Shown: one piece after another, positions 22,232 to 32,502 of the stretch
How positions within the stretch are numbered: the stretch's first letter is position 1
Layout of the letters: the number at the start of each line of letters is the position of its first letter
Notes under the pieces: generated by a model
What the model saw: only the letters and a program-made list of their open reading frames with translations
Database searches by the model: none
What the model was told of the DNA's origin: nothing
Origin: Phanerochaete sordida
Taxonomy: Eukaryota > Basidiomycota > Agaricomycetes > Polyporales > Phanerochaetaceae
Direction: 5' to 3'
DNA: 64,000 bases
Assembly (NCBI GenBank): GCA_019973155.2
Contig: BPQB01000096.1
Coordinates: 53,483 to 117,482, forward strand
Made by a program: the position numbers and the translations under genes

Positions 22232-23174
22232 GCTTCCCTTGAACCCTTTCCAAACTTCTTTCCCCTGAAGGCCTGGTCTCCGTGTAATGCCGGATGCTGC
22301 GCCCAAACACGCTGACAGTCTATATCTCCGGGGTACCGGGAGCAATATGTCTAGACGTGTCTCCCAAGCGGAATGAGGTCTTCCTGGAGCGATCAGCCTG
22401 CGTCTGCCAAACGTGATGCCCTAGTCGAAGCAAAACCTTTGCGCAGGGCTATTTGTTCTGCGTGGTACGAGCTAGGAGGCACGACGAAGAGATCACATGT
22501 CACAGTCGTACTTCAAGCAACACTGTAAACTGTACTTTGGATAGTACTGAATACGAAACACCGTTGCTATTATTGGCAATCTCCCATATTACTGACGGTA
22601 TCCTTGCACTGAAGGCATCGGGGCCATCGGTAGGATGCTGCAGCTCGGAAGCGAAAGCATGGAAAACAGTCGCGAGTACGAAATTTAAGGTTCTGATAAC
22701 GGAGTCAAGGCTGCAAAACGTGCGAAGCTACTGGCAATCTCACCAGATGGCGCAGGCCGATGTCAACGGGAGGCGTCTTCGATGATATGCATGTTGCGTG
22801 GAATGGAAGGAGGCACCGGCCCCGCAGCGTATGTCAGCCCAATTACCGCCGCGCGCTGGTCAGAAAATTCAATGCGGAGCTTAGACGAGCTGCGGTATAT
22901 CGCTAGGTCCACGCGCGCTGAAATACGATGAACAGTGAGTCGTGGTGTACTTCCCGTAGCCACAGGGCGTATGCGCGCATTGGGATCCCCTGCGTGGAGA
23001 CGTTGCGGAAGGGTGCACGCCGAGCGTCTATCCTTCCAACAGCTGATCCTAGTCCACGCCCCGGCCTTTTCGAGCCGCGACCGTCTCAGAAGCACGTCTG
23101 TGTTGCCAAGAGGCAGGTCATATAATATCGCTTCTAAAACGGTTTGGGCGCTGGGTGCGAGGAAATCATGCACA
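22232..23174. other. Unassigned region beyond the decayed hydrolase
   Basis: An open minus-strand frame (to 22763) extends past the point where homology with the intact hydrolase at 35249-36414 ends (about 23180). I read it as run-on frame after loss of the stop codon, not as a gene. The rest has no recognisable content. Confidence 0.4.
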
Positions 23175-24329
23175 TAGGCCTCAGGCGCAGGCCCGACGGC
23201 CTTCTCAAGCCACTCTCCCAAATCGCGCGCGATGTCGTCCGCCTTCGAGACGATGAGCCAGTGGTCCGCGGCATACTCCCTCGTCATGACGTCGCTGTCC
23301 CTGAAGCCCTCGCCGCGAAAGACCTCGTGCCCGATCTCGGGAAGGCAGATCGCGTCCAGCAGCGCCGCGCCGAAGAACACCGGCGCGCGCGCGGGCGGCC
23401 AGCGGCGCTCCTCCGGGATCGTCTCTGCCATCTACAAAAAAACCCAGTCAGCGTCCTCATACGCGCGAAGGAAGGAAGGAGCGCACACGCATGTCGTCCA
23501 CAGCGGACGTTGACATGGATGGTGTACCACGCCATCGAAATACCGCCGCGCCGGAAGAACGCGACGCGCGCGTCCCGCTCAGCGGGCGCGAGCCACGCAG
23601 GCAGCGGCGTCGTCCAGTCCGCCTCGAGGTGCGCGCGCAGCACGCCCGTCGGAGCGAGGTGCGTGCGCCACGTGTCGGGGTCGCGTGCGTAGAAGAGGCT
23701 CACGAAGTAGTCGGTCTGCTGGCGAATGAGCGGCGAACGAAGATGCGAGTGGGTGTTGGCGCGGACGTACGTGCTCCTGCAGGACGGCGGGCGCCTCGGG
23801 CTCCGCGAGGAACAGCTGGTAGCCGTCGAGCTCGTACTCGTAGCGCGCGCGCTGCGCGCGCAGAAGCGCGTGGAACAACACCGGCGGCGCGACGGGCATG
23901 TACGGCACGGCGAGGAACGTGTACGCCGCGACGCGCGCGATGACGTTCGAGCCCCTGCCCGCCTCTATCAGCATCCATCTTCTTGCTCGACAAGGATGGG
24001 AAGGCAGCGCGCCAGTCGTGCCCGACGGCGACGACGCGCGCGAGCCCCTCAGCATCGAGGATGTCGGCGACGTCGCGCGAAATGAGGCTCGGGAGGTACG
24101 CCGCGGTGTCCGCCGGCTTCGCGGTGCCGCCGTAGCCGAGCATGTCCGGGAGAAGCACGCCGTACCCGCGCGCGTGCAGCGCGGCGGCGATGGCGTGCCA
24201 GTCGCGCGCGGAAGACGCGAAGCCGTGGCAGAAGAGCAGCGTCGGCTTCGTGGGCTGCGCGCGTGCGTGCTGGTAGCTGTATTCTAGCCCGCGCGAGACG
24301 GTGGAGGTCCTGGAGGGGACGGCGTCCAT
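23175..24329 (-). pseudogene. Decayed epoxide-hydrolase-like alpha/beta hydrolase (left arm copy)
   Basis: From 24329 the frame parallels the intact gene at 35249-36414: MDAVPSR, LLFCHGFASSARDWH, DMLGYGGTAKP and VGHDW. Differences point to decay. The first intron donor is GC rather than GT (near 24012). About eight codons are missing after WGSNVIARV compared with the intact copy. The stretch between WYT and the DDM codons before the last intron is 22 nt instead of 27, giving a frameshift. The terminal stop is lost, so the frame runs on for >100 codons. The last exon still has TIPEERRWPPARAPVFFGAA and DHWLIVSKADDIARDL. It might still make a truncated protein. Confidence 0.7.
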
Positions 24330-25069
24330 GGCGGTGAATTTGTGCAGACCGTAGACTCCTAAGGAGATATATATATACCGCAAGAAGCGTGCTGAGAAGA
24401 GTAATTGGACGAGTATCTTGTCAGCTGTGTTAGCTGGTGGGCAGCGTACAGTACCTTGTGTATTTATAACCCGTCGAGTAGCGTTCGTTGATAGATGTCG
24501 TCGAGGGGCGACCTCAGGTTTTGCGCGAAGGTATCGCTTGATAATTGACAAAATATCCGTCATGGCCTGATTTTGCGCGCGGGTAGTGGTCCAGGAACTC
24601 GGCTGGAGGCCGCGCTGCACGCGAAATGGGCATCAGTGTCGTCTGCGCAAGTTCAGCACCGTTACTACCCGCAAATCAATATAGTTACGAAGCCAAAGAG
24701 TACGCGAGAATCACTCACGAGTCCAACTTCGTGGCCAGTGATCGCTCGGTGGTAGGTCACCTACTATGGCTTGTACCAGAAGTCTCGGAGATAGCATCGC
24801 GGAACGACGCTCTTGCCCTAGCCTGTAGACAGGCGTTCCAGGGGCGAATCGGCGAAATACATAACCAGCTTACCCAAGGAATGTCAGTGAGCTGCTCCAG
24901 CGTGACATGTCGCAACGACATCCAAAGCAGGAATGCTGCGGAAGGCGTACGAGCACCCATGGCAAACAAACGCGGCTGAATCACGTTTAAAACAAAGCTT
25001 CACGTACCTATCGATGGGCCCGACGCGTCCGAGCCGCTGTCCATGGACGTCGAGGTCCAAAGCGAGCGA
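24330..25069. other. Upstream region of the decayed hydrolase
   Basis: Contains TATATATATA near 24369-24378 and no convincing coding frame. The equivalent spacer in the right arm (34560-35248) has similar length. Confidence 0.35.
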
Positions 25070-25320
25070 AGGACGCCGTGCTCCGGCGAAGGGACGCCAA
25101 CCGCACCACGTCCGCAGCCGGCCGCAGATCATTCCCACTCGATCGCCCCACAATCGAGGAGGCCGGGCCGTTCCCCGCTGCCCACGCTGCAATCTGTCGT
25201 GTCCGTCGTGTCCAGTTTATTACAAAAGCGACGGACTTCGAACGCGTAAGCTCTCGACATTCGCCGCGGCAGCTGCTATTATGTCGTGTCTAATACTTTG
25301 CACGGTTCCACGAGTCGAGC
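25070..25320 (+). repeat. Conserved spacer of the inverted duplication (left arm)
   Basis: This segment aligns by eye with the reverse complement of 34270-34520. Shared stretches include GGAGGCCGGGCCG, TGTCGTGTCC...GTGTCCAGTT and TTCGAACGCGT. No frame is conserved between the arms, so it may be regulatory or simply duplicated sequence. It lies just beyond the 3' end of the small cysteine-rich gene in both arms. Confidence 0.55.
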
Positions 25321-25377
25321 CCTACGACAGTCCCTCCCGGCCCAAGCCCGGCCTAGGATAGGATGAGCCCTCCGAGT

Positions 25378-25749
25378 TCATCGACCATTACACAAGTCGG
25401 GGCGCAGACAACATTCGATGTACCTCGCTAGGAAAATCTGCGTTTTCTCATCGTCAGCCAGCCCCTCAGGCTTCATGATCCGATGCGAACGCGACGCACA
25501 TCGTTGATGCAGTACAGAAAATCCCGCTCGTAATCGATTAAGACGCTTTTCCCGACCTATCATGGTCCGTCTCAGTGAGGGATATACATGAGATGCCTCG
25601 AGCGCACTCACAGTTGTAGATTTGTCGCCGAGAAACAGGTTTGCAGCTTCTCTGCACCTTTCAGGGACTTCGCATTCCTCGTGAGGCAACCCAAGAGCTG
25701 GCGCAGCCAGCAGAGCGAGGACGAAGGGCACGAAGGTCGAGGCGAGCAT
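25378..25749 (-). CDS. Small secreted cysteine-rich protein, ECC-type (left arm)
   Basis: Three phase-0 exons encode about 84 residues. Exon 1 has the signal peptide MLASTFVPFVLALLAAPALG, then EECEVPERCREAANLFLGD. Exon 2 is VGKSVLIDYERDFLYCIND. Exon 3 is IFLARYIECCLRPDLCNGR with TGA at 25380-25378. The paralogue at 33883-34261 shares every exon boundary and most residues. Cys order C-x5-C, C, CC-x5-C links it to the main small family (CC...C ending) but exon 1 has one Cys fewer. Unlike its neighbours in this arm it looks intact. Confidence 0.75.
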   Translation of the reverse strand: MLASTFVPFVLALLAAPALGLPHEECEVPERCREAANLFLGDKSTTVSALEASHVYPSLRRTMIGREKRLNRLRAGFSVLHQRCASRSHRIMKPEGLADDEKTQIFLARYIECCLRPDLCNGR

Positions 25750-25950
25750 TGTGCGCGGGAGTGTAGAGCAGAACGATTGCATAGGGGAGGACCGTGAGCG
25801 GTGCTTATATGTAGCCAACCTCTTCCGAGCAAGCCCTGAACAATTCTCGCTGTCATGCCCGCCCCACGCTACAGCGTTACTCGGAACATAGGATGTATAC
25901 CCCATCGCGGGCTCGGCGCAATACAAGTACAATATTTTTGATGCACGCTG

Positions 25951-26075
25951 TCAGGTCTGCCTGGTCCCGTCATCCGAGCCGTGCCCGTCCATGACGCGTG
26001 TGACTGCGGTCACACGCGCAAAGAGGGCTGTCGTCGAGGTCGATGTTTTCAGGACGACGGTGATACCCTCACCGT
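25951..26075 (-). pseudogene. C-terminal relic of a NucA/NucB-type nuclease
   Basis: On the minus strand the frame reads ITVVL...VMDGHGSDDGTRQT and stop at 25953-25951. Intact copies have TVVL, then an intron, a ~45-residue last exon, then GHGSDDGIRQA. The middle of the last exon with its Cys pair is deleted and nothing upstream of the TVVL strand remains. Position and order match the end of the nuclease at 32503-33610 in the right arm of the inverted duplication. Confidence 0.7.
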
Positions 26076-27109
26076 CGTCGCTCCTTTCTTGTCTGTGCGG
26101 CAGTGAGTACGCGCGAAAACGCGGAGGAGGATAAGTATGGCGCACTGATGAATGCCTTTCAAACAAAGTCTGCCGGGATTGAATGGCGGATCTGATGCGC
26201 AAGGGACGCTGTACGTGCTGTTCTACGATATAAGTCGCGTAGAAATACAATCCTTATACATTCAAGCCCATGTCACACCGAGAGGACGTAGCGTTATTCC
26301 CTCTGCTGCGCGCTATCTATCCCACAAGACTCCCCCCGCTCGCCCGAGCAGCTCGACCATGGCACGCCGTCCGTCTGCCATACAATAAATCTGCACATGC
26401 TCGTCGTGCCCGCGACCCTCGGGGTGACGTTCCTAGGACGTCCTGGAACAGGTGCAAATATATGCTGTATATGCTCGCTGAACTTGACTGTAGCTTGAGT
26501 CTGCGAGAACAAAGGAAGCCGCTTCAAGTGCATCTCATCCAGGGCGCCGCGGTGATAATACGAACGGGACCTGGACGTGGTTTCGACAGCCCAGTGACAG
26601 CCCGTCGCGGACTGTGAAGCCGCCGACATAGCGTTTGGGCGTATATCTACCGCAGGCAGCGCGTCTATAACAAGAAATGTGACATCGCGGAGATTGTGCC
26701 TGCAGTCTGCCGCAGCGATCGTACGCAAGAATTGTGCCTGCCGGGGTCTGGTGCCTTACAAGCGCTTCCCGCTGGACCTACCTGCCGCCGTATCAAAGCC
26801 CGCTCGAATATCACTTTTGACCGTGCCGCCTATGTGAGCATTAGGCTTGCCCAGCGTTATTATGACGCTATGAGGGCAGCTTTTCCTACGGTAGCCTATA
26901 AATCAAACAGTGGACGGGCATCCTCGCCGTTGTTAATGGTACATTCCTACAAACGACGTGTATTGCTCCGCTCGCGATAGCGGTTCCTTGACCTCGCTCG
27001 GAGACAGCATCGTCCCGAGATTCCTGACATCCCCGATCATTCAGTCATACCGCGAGCTAATATTTAACACGACCAGCGACTGCACTGTTTCCCAACTCCC
27101 TCAGCCTCA
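26076..27109. other. No gene recognised
   Basis: Stop-rich on the strand where the relic nuclease would continue. A 144-codon minus frame (26728-26294) has no similarity I can see to any family here. The last ~50 bases contain the promoter of the gene at 27110. Confidence 0.35.
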
Positions 27110-28155
27110 ATGCGCGCACTTGTACTTTTCTCCGCCCTCATTGTGATGCTCACCCCCTTGGGATGCCTTGCTGTTTCCTCTAGAGAGATGCGGGCCTCGT
27201 ATGATGGCAAGCAAATCGTGCTCGACACCGCGCTATCCAACCTCACGACAAACATGGTGCAATACAATTATCATATCGACTGCAAGACGCACGTTTTGCC
27301 GCTCCCTCTCTCTTATGTCTGCGCTGATTCCGCTTGGCAGATACACCGAGGTCTGCGAGAACTGGTGCTACTACGTTTATTGTGAGCTTGCCGCGTCTTT
27401 CTCCATGCTTAACTCCGAACTCATACCGCGCAGGCAAGCAAAATGGAGACCAAGCCGCGTGGACCGTCAAAGTCGCGCGCCAGGGCGCTGACACCCGCCG
27501 CGGCGGGGCGCAGTGCAAGAAGGTGCAGCCGAACAAGTGCAGCAACAAGGGGACCGGGGACGGGAAGAACGGCAAATGGCCGAAACACAAACACGGTGCG
27601 TGCGCTGTGCGGCAGAGAAGGTAGTGTTGCTCAGACTGCGCGCAGGGTGGGACTGCGACGAGCAGCCGAAGGCGTCAAACGCGCAAGGTACGGATCTACG
27701 CCGAATACTGGAGGATCGCTGCTAATGCATGGGTCAGGCGGAGCGGGAGCTGCGACGCGCTGTATTGACCCGACCGAAAATCGAAGTCAGTCCTAGAACC
27801 ATAGCATTTACATCTCCGCTGACAGTTCCGTGCGCAGGCGAAGGCCTGGTCTGGATGAAGTTTATTAGTACGTCTTGTCTGCTCGCAGTCATTGCCGGCT
27901 GAACAATGTCTGTTAGATGGCAAGACAGCTGACCAGCCCGATTATCTCGACGACACGACCCCGGTCAATGTCGTGCTTGGTACGCACGCCCACTTGAGTC
28001 TCAACAATCAACCAGCGTTGACAGTACCTGACTCAGACGATTCGTGGAACGGCGGCCTTTGCAAGAGTCTACACCACCCGGATGTCACGGTTTGTCCCCA
28101 AGCTGCATCACCGAATGATCCGGGAGTGGAGAACGACCTTGAGCGGCAGCAGTGA
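27110..28155 (+). CDS. Secreted NucA/NucB-type deoxyribonuclease, copy 3 (divergent)
   Basis: Seven introns. Signal peptide MRALVLFSALIVMLTPLGCLA, then a short leader ending NYHIDCKT. The nuclease part reads TEVCENWCYYVYC, QCKKVQPNKCSNKGTGDGK, WDCDEQPKASN, GGAGAATRCIDPTEN and GLVWMKFI. The C-terminus is GGLCKSLHHP...VCPQ and ends LERQQ, not the GIRQA type. An intron splits the core between KASNAQ and GGAGAATRC. The first intron has a GC donor (ACGCACGT, just after the TGCAAG codons) where all paralogues have GT. The basic stretch GKWPKHKHG is specific to this copy. Confidence 0.7.
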
Positions 28156-28411
28156 TGGATTTTTACGGTTGGTCTGGTAGAGATAGCACGCTATATCATG
28201 CGAAGTATACTTTGCGTCGTTTGAGGAAGGCCGCTTGTCGCAGCTAGCTACCCTTAAGTCTACCATGCTCCCTTCGTATTGCACTGATATCATCCGTAAA
28301 GGGACACTATATATGGCGATCGTTTAGCTACAACGCCCTCTTCCTCGCTAAACACCGGGCTCGCTCACAGCCAGTCACATCAGTACGAATCTCCGCTTCT
28401 CCAGCAAGCTA

Positions 28412-29559
28412 TCAAGCCTGCCTGATCCCGTCATCCGAGCCGTGTCCGTTGACGAGATGTGCGACAGCGGAGGTCTGCGGGGTAACTGCCGCGGGACAAT
28501 TCTTGTTGCCCCCGACGTAGCTCGCGCAGATGCCATTTCTATTCACATTCTCTGCTCAACACTCTCATCAGTGTCCATGATACGAAGCGGGCCAGAGGAA
28601 GCGCACTGAGAACCACGGTGACATTCTGGCCGTTTGGGAGCGGGCCGGGGTTGCCGGTCTTGTACTGATCTGCAGTGCGGTCAGAGAGAGAGAGAGACGT
28701 AGGAACGTAACGCAGAACGTACTGATGAAGCTCTTCCACGCGTTGCCTTCAGCTGTGTGCTGTTGGTCAGCAGGATCAGGCCCCCCAATCGAGCGAAGCA
28801 ACGCACCGCCGTTCTCCTCCTTCGTCATGCAGCGCGTCGCGGCCCCGGGTCCGCCCTCCGTGTTCGAATTCTTCGGCTGCTCGTCGCACTCCCATTCTGT
28901 TGGAAGCTGTGAGCAGTCGCGCGCACGGATGCGCAGCTGGTGGCGTACTCTGGTTTGGGTTAAGAGACCAGCCACCGGTGCCTTTGCAAGTGTAGCTGCA
29001 TTTGTTCGGTGACTTGCATGCTGAGCGTGCTCGGTTTCCCGCGTCACGCTTGATGTGCACAACCCAAGGGTTCAACTTCGGATCCCTACCAGCCGTCTTG
29101 CCTGCTGACACGTCAGTTATTGTGCGCCTTTGGTAGAGCAAAATCTCGCACAGTAGGCATAGTAGCACCAGTTCTCGCAGATATTGGGAAACCTGCGCTC
29201 CTGTAAGTCTGAGACAATGCAAACGCAGAGATGCGACGCACGTATTGCAGTCAATGTTGTAGCTCCAGCTCAGAAGCTCAGGGAGAGCTGCAGTGTCCGT
29301 GCCGTTGCTCCAGACTGCGGCACGCGAAGTGTTGAACTTCCCATACTCGCCGGTGCTGCCAGTCTAAATGTCAGCGGAGCGAGTGAGAGTCAGTGTATAG
29401 GCGTACACGTCGTCGAGCTCGAGCGCGTCGCGCTTGTAGCCCGTGGGGTCGACCGAGCAGGGGTCCGGAGTGTCGCGCCCGACGAGGTCTGGCGCAGGCG
29501 GGAGTGCAAAAGCCGCGACGGCGAGGGCCAGGATAACGGTGCAGGTGAGCTTGAACATC
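28412..29559 (-). CDS. Secreted NucA/NucB-type deoxyribonuclease, copy 4
   Basis: Seven introns, about 255 residues, same layout and subfamily as the genes at 14801 and 32503. Signal peptide MFKLTCTVILALAVAAFA, LVGRD processing site, PCSVDPTGYKRDALELDD leader, FPNICENWCYYAYC, SACKSPNKCSYTCKGTGGW, WECDEQPKNSNTEGG, AATRCMTKEEN and NAWKSFI. The last exon has NGICASYVGGNKNCP and ends GHGSDDGIRQA with TGA at 28414-28412. It has no intron inside the core but does have one after the Glu-Asn. It is transcribed away from the gene at 32503. Confidence 0.75.
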
Positions 29560-29575
29560 GTTGAGTATGTGTCTG

Positions 29576-29594
29576 CTGTAAGTCTCGCTGTGAG
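29576..29594 (-). promoter_or_regulatory. Conserved leader element (copy of the 14767 element)
   Basis: CTCACAGCGAGACTTACAG on the minus strand, ~17-35 bp before the start codon at 29559. Confidence 0.5.
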
Positions 29595-29623
29595 ATGGAG
29601 GATGTGGCTCACATATTGCGGCC

Positions 29624-29630
29624 ATATATA
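29624..29630 (-). promoter_or_regulatory. TATA-like box for the nuclease gene at 29559
   Basis: ATATATA (TATATAT on the minus strand) 65-71 bp upstream of the start codon. Confidence 0.45.
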
Positions 29631-29750
29631 CGACTTCTCGCTGTGTTGAGCGCTGGAGAGCGTGCGTTTACCGCAGAGGCGAGGGAGACTACACCTCGAG
29701 ATGTCCAGCCACGCCTCGATGGATGCTGCCGAAGATGGGGTCCCCAACGC

Positions 29751-29774
29751 GTGTCGAAGTCAGTAAATCGACAC
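29751..29774. other. Short perfect inverted repeat
   Basis: GTGTCGA and TCGACAC form a 7-bp stem around a 10-base loop. It lies upstream of the nuclease at 29559, close to the computed midpoint (about 29.8 kb) of the 23-36 kb inverted duplication. It may be chance. Confidence 0.35.
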
Positions 29775-30948
29775 GACGGGGCTCGAACGGGGTAAGTCCG
29801 CCTTCTCTCTCGGGTTGAGGATTGCCAACTCAACGTAACCCCGCTACCGGTAACGAATCCGCATCTCAGATACGTTGCGCGACGAGATGGTTGAACGTCT
29901 TGACCGGGGATGATCGCAGGCTCAGCGAGCAGCACTAAACTCCGCGCGAGCTGTATCAAACCAATGAGCAATCTAGATGGGAAACGCAGGTGCTGTTACC
30001 GCTGTAAGTACAGCAAAAATATCTGTGGGGCGTAGGACTGACAGACTGTCATACCTGTTTGCTGGGCGCGATGTCGTCTGCGAGCCTCAACATGTCTGCA
30101 CGTTCGACCGCGCTTGCGCGCACGCTGCGCTCGACCGCCGCACACAAGCCATATCAAGGACCTAGGCAGGGTAATTCTACCTTCGCCTAGGGCCGGAAGC
30201 AGCGAAATACGACGTGGAGGGTTACGGTGTAGGTTCGGCGCCCGTCTTCCATCCGATGCGCCCTTCCACGTGGAACCCGTCAGCGCCCGCTTCCCACCGA
30301 CGCCTCATGATCAGGCAGCCTGCACATCTGCCATTTGCCTCCTGCGCACCTAACCGACATAATTTCCACATTTTGCGTAAGTCATTGGGCGCCACGCTCC
30401 GTGAAGGACTCACAGTGGGCTGATGATATTAAAGTTCTAGCAAGCTTCTGAGGCTATCGACCATACGCCGGCTCTGCTCGCGCGGGTCGCGGTGAAGACT
30501 GGTCTGCATGACAAGACTTTCTGTTCCGCTTCACAGCGCTTTGCCCAGGGTAACATGCGTGACGGAGAGAGCAGCGCAGTCTCAGTTCGCGTGCTCTGGG
30601 TCCTACTGTACATGAAAAGCACGTATAAGAGAATAAATCACGTCATCGCGCTCTTCCGCGCAGAGGATCCGTACTCCAACCACCATTTGATGTGGAAAGT
30701 ATGTCTTCCGACCAGGACCAACCACCCATGTCAAGCCGTCTCAAGATCCCACGCGCACAGACGCATTTTCCCCGTCATTTCCCTGGACAATAAGTACACT
30801 CGCATCACCGCCACATCAATCTGTTCAGAATCCGTGGGGCGCTCCCAAAATCGGAATCCGCTGCACTCGTCTGGCGTCCTGGCGTGCCCCCGGGCATACA
30901 TCAGCTGGGGCACGGTGCCCGACGGCAGACCACACCCCACGCACAACG
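29775..30948. other. No gene recognised
   Basis: About 1.2 kb between divergent genes. Frames up to 189 codons exist near 30492-31061 but overlap the start of the secreted gene at 30949 in another frame and show no domain. Confidence 0.35.
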
Positions 30949-31325
30949 ATGCCCATGCGCACGATCCTCGCCGCCGCGATCCTCGCCTTCGCCGCCTCTG
31001 CCCAGGCTGCCTGCGCCGACCCTGGGGGCTGCACCGACCTCTTGTTGTCCTGTATCTCTAGCGTAGGAAGTGCGGTGCGTCACGCGCGGGTGGTCGGCGC
31101 CACGCACGTTTTGGCACTCGAGTCCGTGCTGACAACGCTGTCCAGGCTGACTTCGGGAGCGTTGCGGCATGTGCTGCTGCGGCGACATGTCTCGGCGGGG
31201 TGCGTACGCCTATGAATGCGGAGAGGCATGAAAGCTGATTGCGAGGACAGGAGGGCGCCCTGATAGATATCGCGTGCTGTTATGACCCCCAGCTGTGTAC
31301 GGGTCTCTTGGAAGGTGCCATTTGA
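30949..31325 (+). CDS. Small secreted cysteine-rich protein (full 8-Cys set)
   Basis: Three phase-0 exons encode about 84 residues. Exon 1 has the signal peptide MPMRTILAAAILAFAASAQA and C-x5-C-x6-C (CADPGGCTDLLLSC). Exon 2 is ADFGSVAACAAAATCLGG. Exon 3 is EGALIDIACCYDPQLC then TGLLEGAI, ending TGA at 31323-31325. This copy is the closest in form to the N-terminal module of the fused nuclease at 18174-16121 (SSPACVAAATCAG, EALCCSTGQC). There is almost no propeptide between signal peptide and first Cys. Confidence 0.75.
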
Positions 31326-32429
31326 GCGCGCCGCAGAACGGCCAGGTGCTTGTGGAGGGCCTCTGGCGTTACCTGTGTAGTTGTTGCGGGTTGTGTGCGC
31401 GGTCGTTGAAATGCGGCTCTGCTTTTCTGCCCGGAGAATTGAGTCCTGCGGGAGGTGTGGGAGGTGTAAAGTGGTGGCAGTGTGTGCCGTAGAACTGAAC
31501 CGTCGGATGCGTGGATCGTCCTACAGCAAGCTCGACGACTACAGCCTTGGGTATCATTCGTCCGCGCTCTCGCTCGGATATGTAAATTGAAATATCCAAA
31601 CCTGGCCAGTGGAATTGAAGCCTTTCGTCGACGTCGCTTCTTCGAGTCGCGTCCATGAGACGCCGCGAAGTGGGCGCGAAGGTCTTTCGAAGCTAGGCAG
31701 GTGCACGTGCGCCCTTTCACGTGGCATACCGTGACGCCCACTGTTCTCTGGCGACGCCCGGACACCGCCTGCTCATGTGCATCTCTCACCTGCCTCCGTC
31801 GCGCCCATGAGCTTGATTCGCATGAGGACTACTCGTAAGTGAGTACTTCGATCCGTGATAGAGTGGGCTCATATAGTCTTCAAACAGAGTATTGGGGTCC
31901 GATTGGAACAGGACTGGCACACGCCGGCCCTTCTCGCCGGGAGAGGCGCATATGGCGGTGAACACTAGTCTCGCGCGACGCTCGTTCCTGCTCCACTTCA
32001 TTGCATCTTGCACAGGTAGCGATGCTGCACAAAGCGGAGGCTGGGACAGTCATTAATATTGTCTTCTAGCAGACTATTACACTCCAAGCGACACCCCAGG
32101 GCAGCTCGGCAGCGGCGCGTGCGCCTCGCCCCCGCACCGGTGCCATCGCTCGTGCACTTCTGGCCAGCTTCCCTCTCCACATCAGCACGTCCAGCGCAGA
32201 TGGCAAATGTGGAAGAAGCACGAGGCGCAGCGAGCGGCCAGCGCCACGCCAGGCGCTCCGAAGCCCGCAGATCAGAGGTGGAGCCGCAGCCTCGCCAATC
32301 GTCGCGCCTGTGCTCGAAGCACCGTGTCTTTCATGGCTCCGGTGCCCATGTGCAGATGCGCCATCATACATGCGTCGGCGTCGCGGCGAGCCGTGGGTGC
32401 GCTACGCGTCTGCATGAAGATGGCTGGCG
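31326..32429. other. No gene recognised
   Basis: Roughly 1.1 kb with overlapping short frames and no family motif on either strand. Confidence 0.35.
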
Positions 32430-32436
32430 TATATAT
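32430..32436 (+). promoter_or_regulatory. TATA-like box for the nuclease gene at 32503
   Basis: TATATAT, 67-73 bp before the ATG. Confidence 0.45.
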
Positions 32437-32465
32437 GCGAGAAATAAGTCAGTGACATTCTGCAT

Positions 32466-32484
32466 CTCACAGCGAGACTCACAG
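32466..32484 (+). promoter_or_regulatory. Conserved leader element (copy of the 14767 element)
   Basis: CTCACAGCGAGACTCACAG, ending 18 bp before the ATG at 32503; flanking bases also match the leader before 14801. Confidence 0.5.
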
Positions 32485-32502
32485 AAACAGCATACACCCA
32501 CG

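Noticed and set aside
22763..23174. Extra C-terminal domain on the left hydrolase
   Set aside because: Homology to the intact paralogue ends at ~23180 and the following frame has no family features; explained by loss of the stop codon.
29760..29870. tRNA-like GTTCGAG segment on the minus strand
   Set aside because: The bases flanking the TTCGA-like loop do not form a T-stem and no acceptor or anticodon arm can be built.
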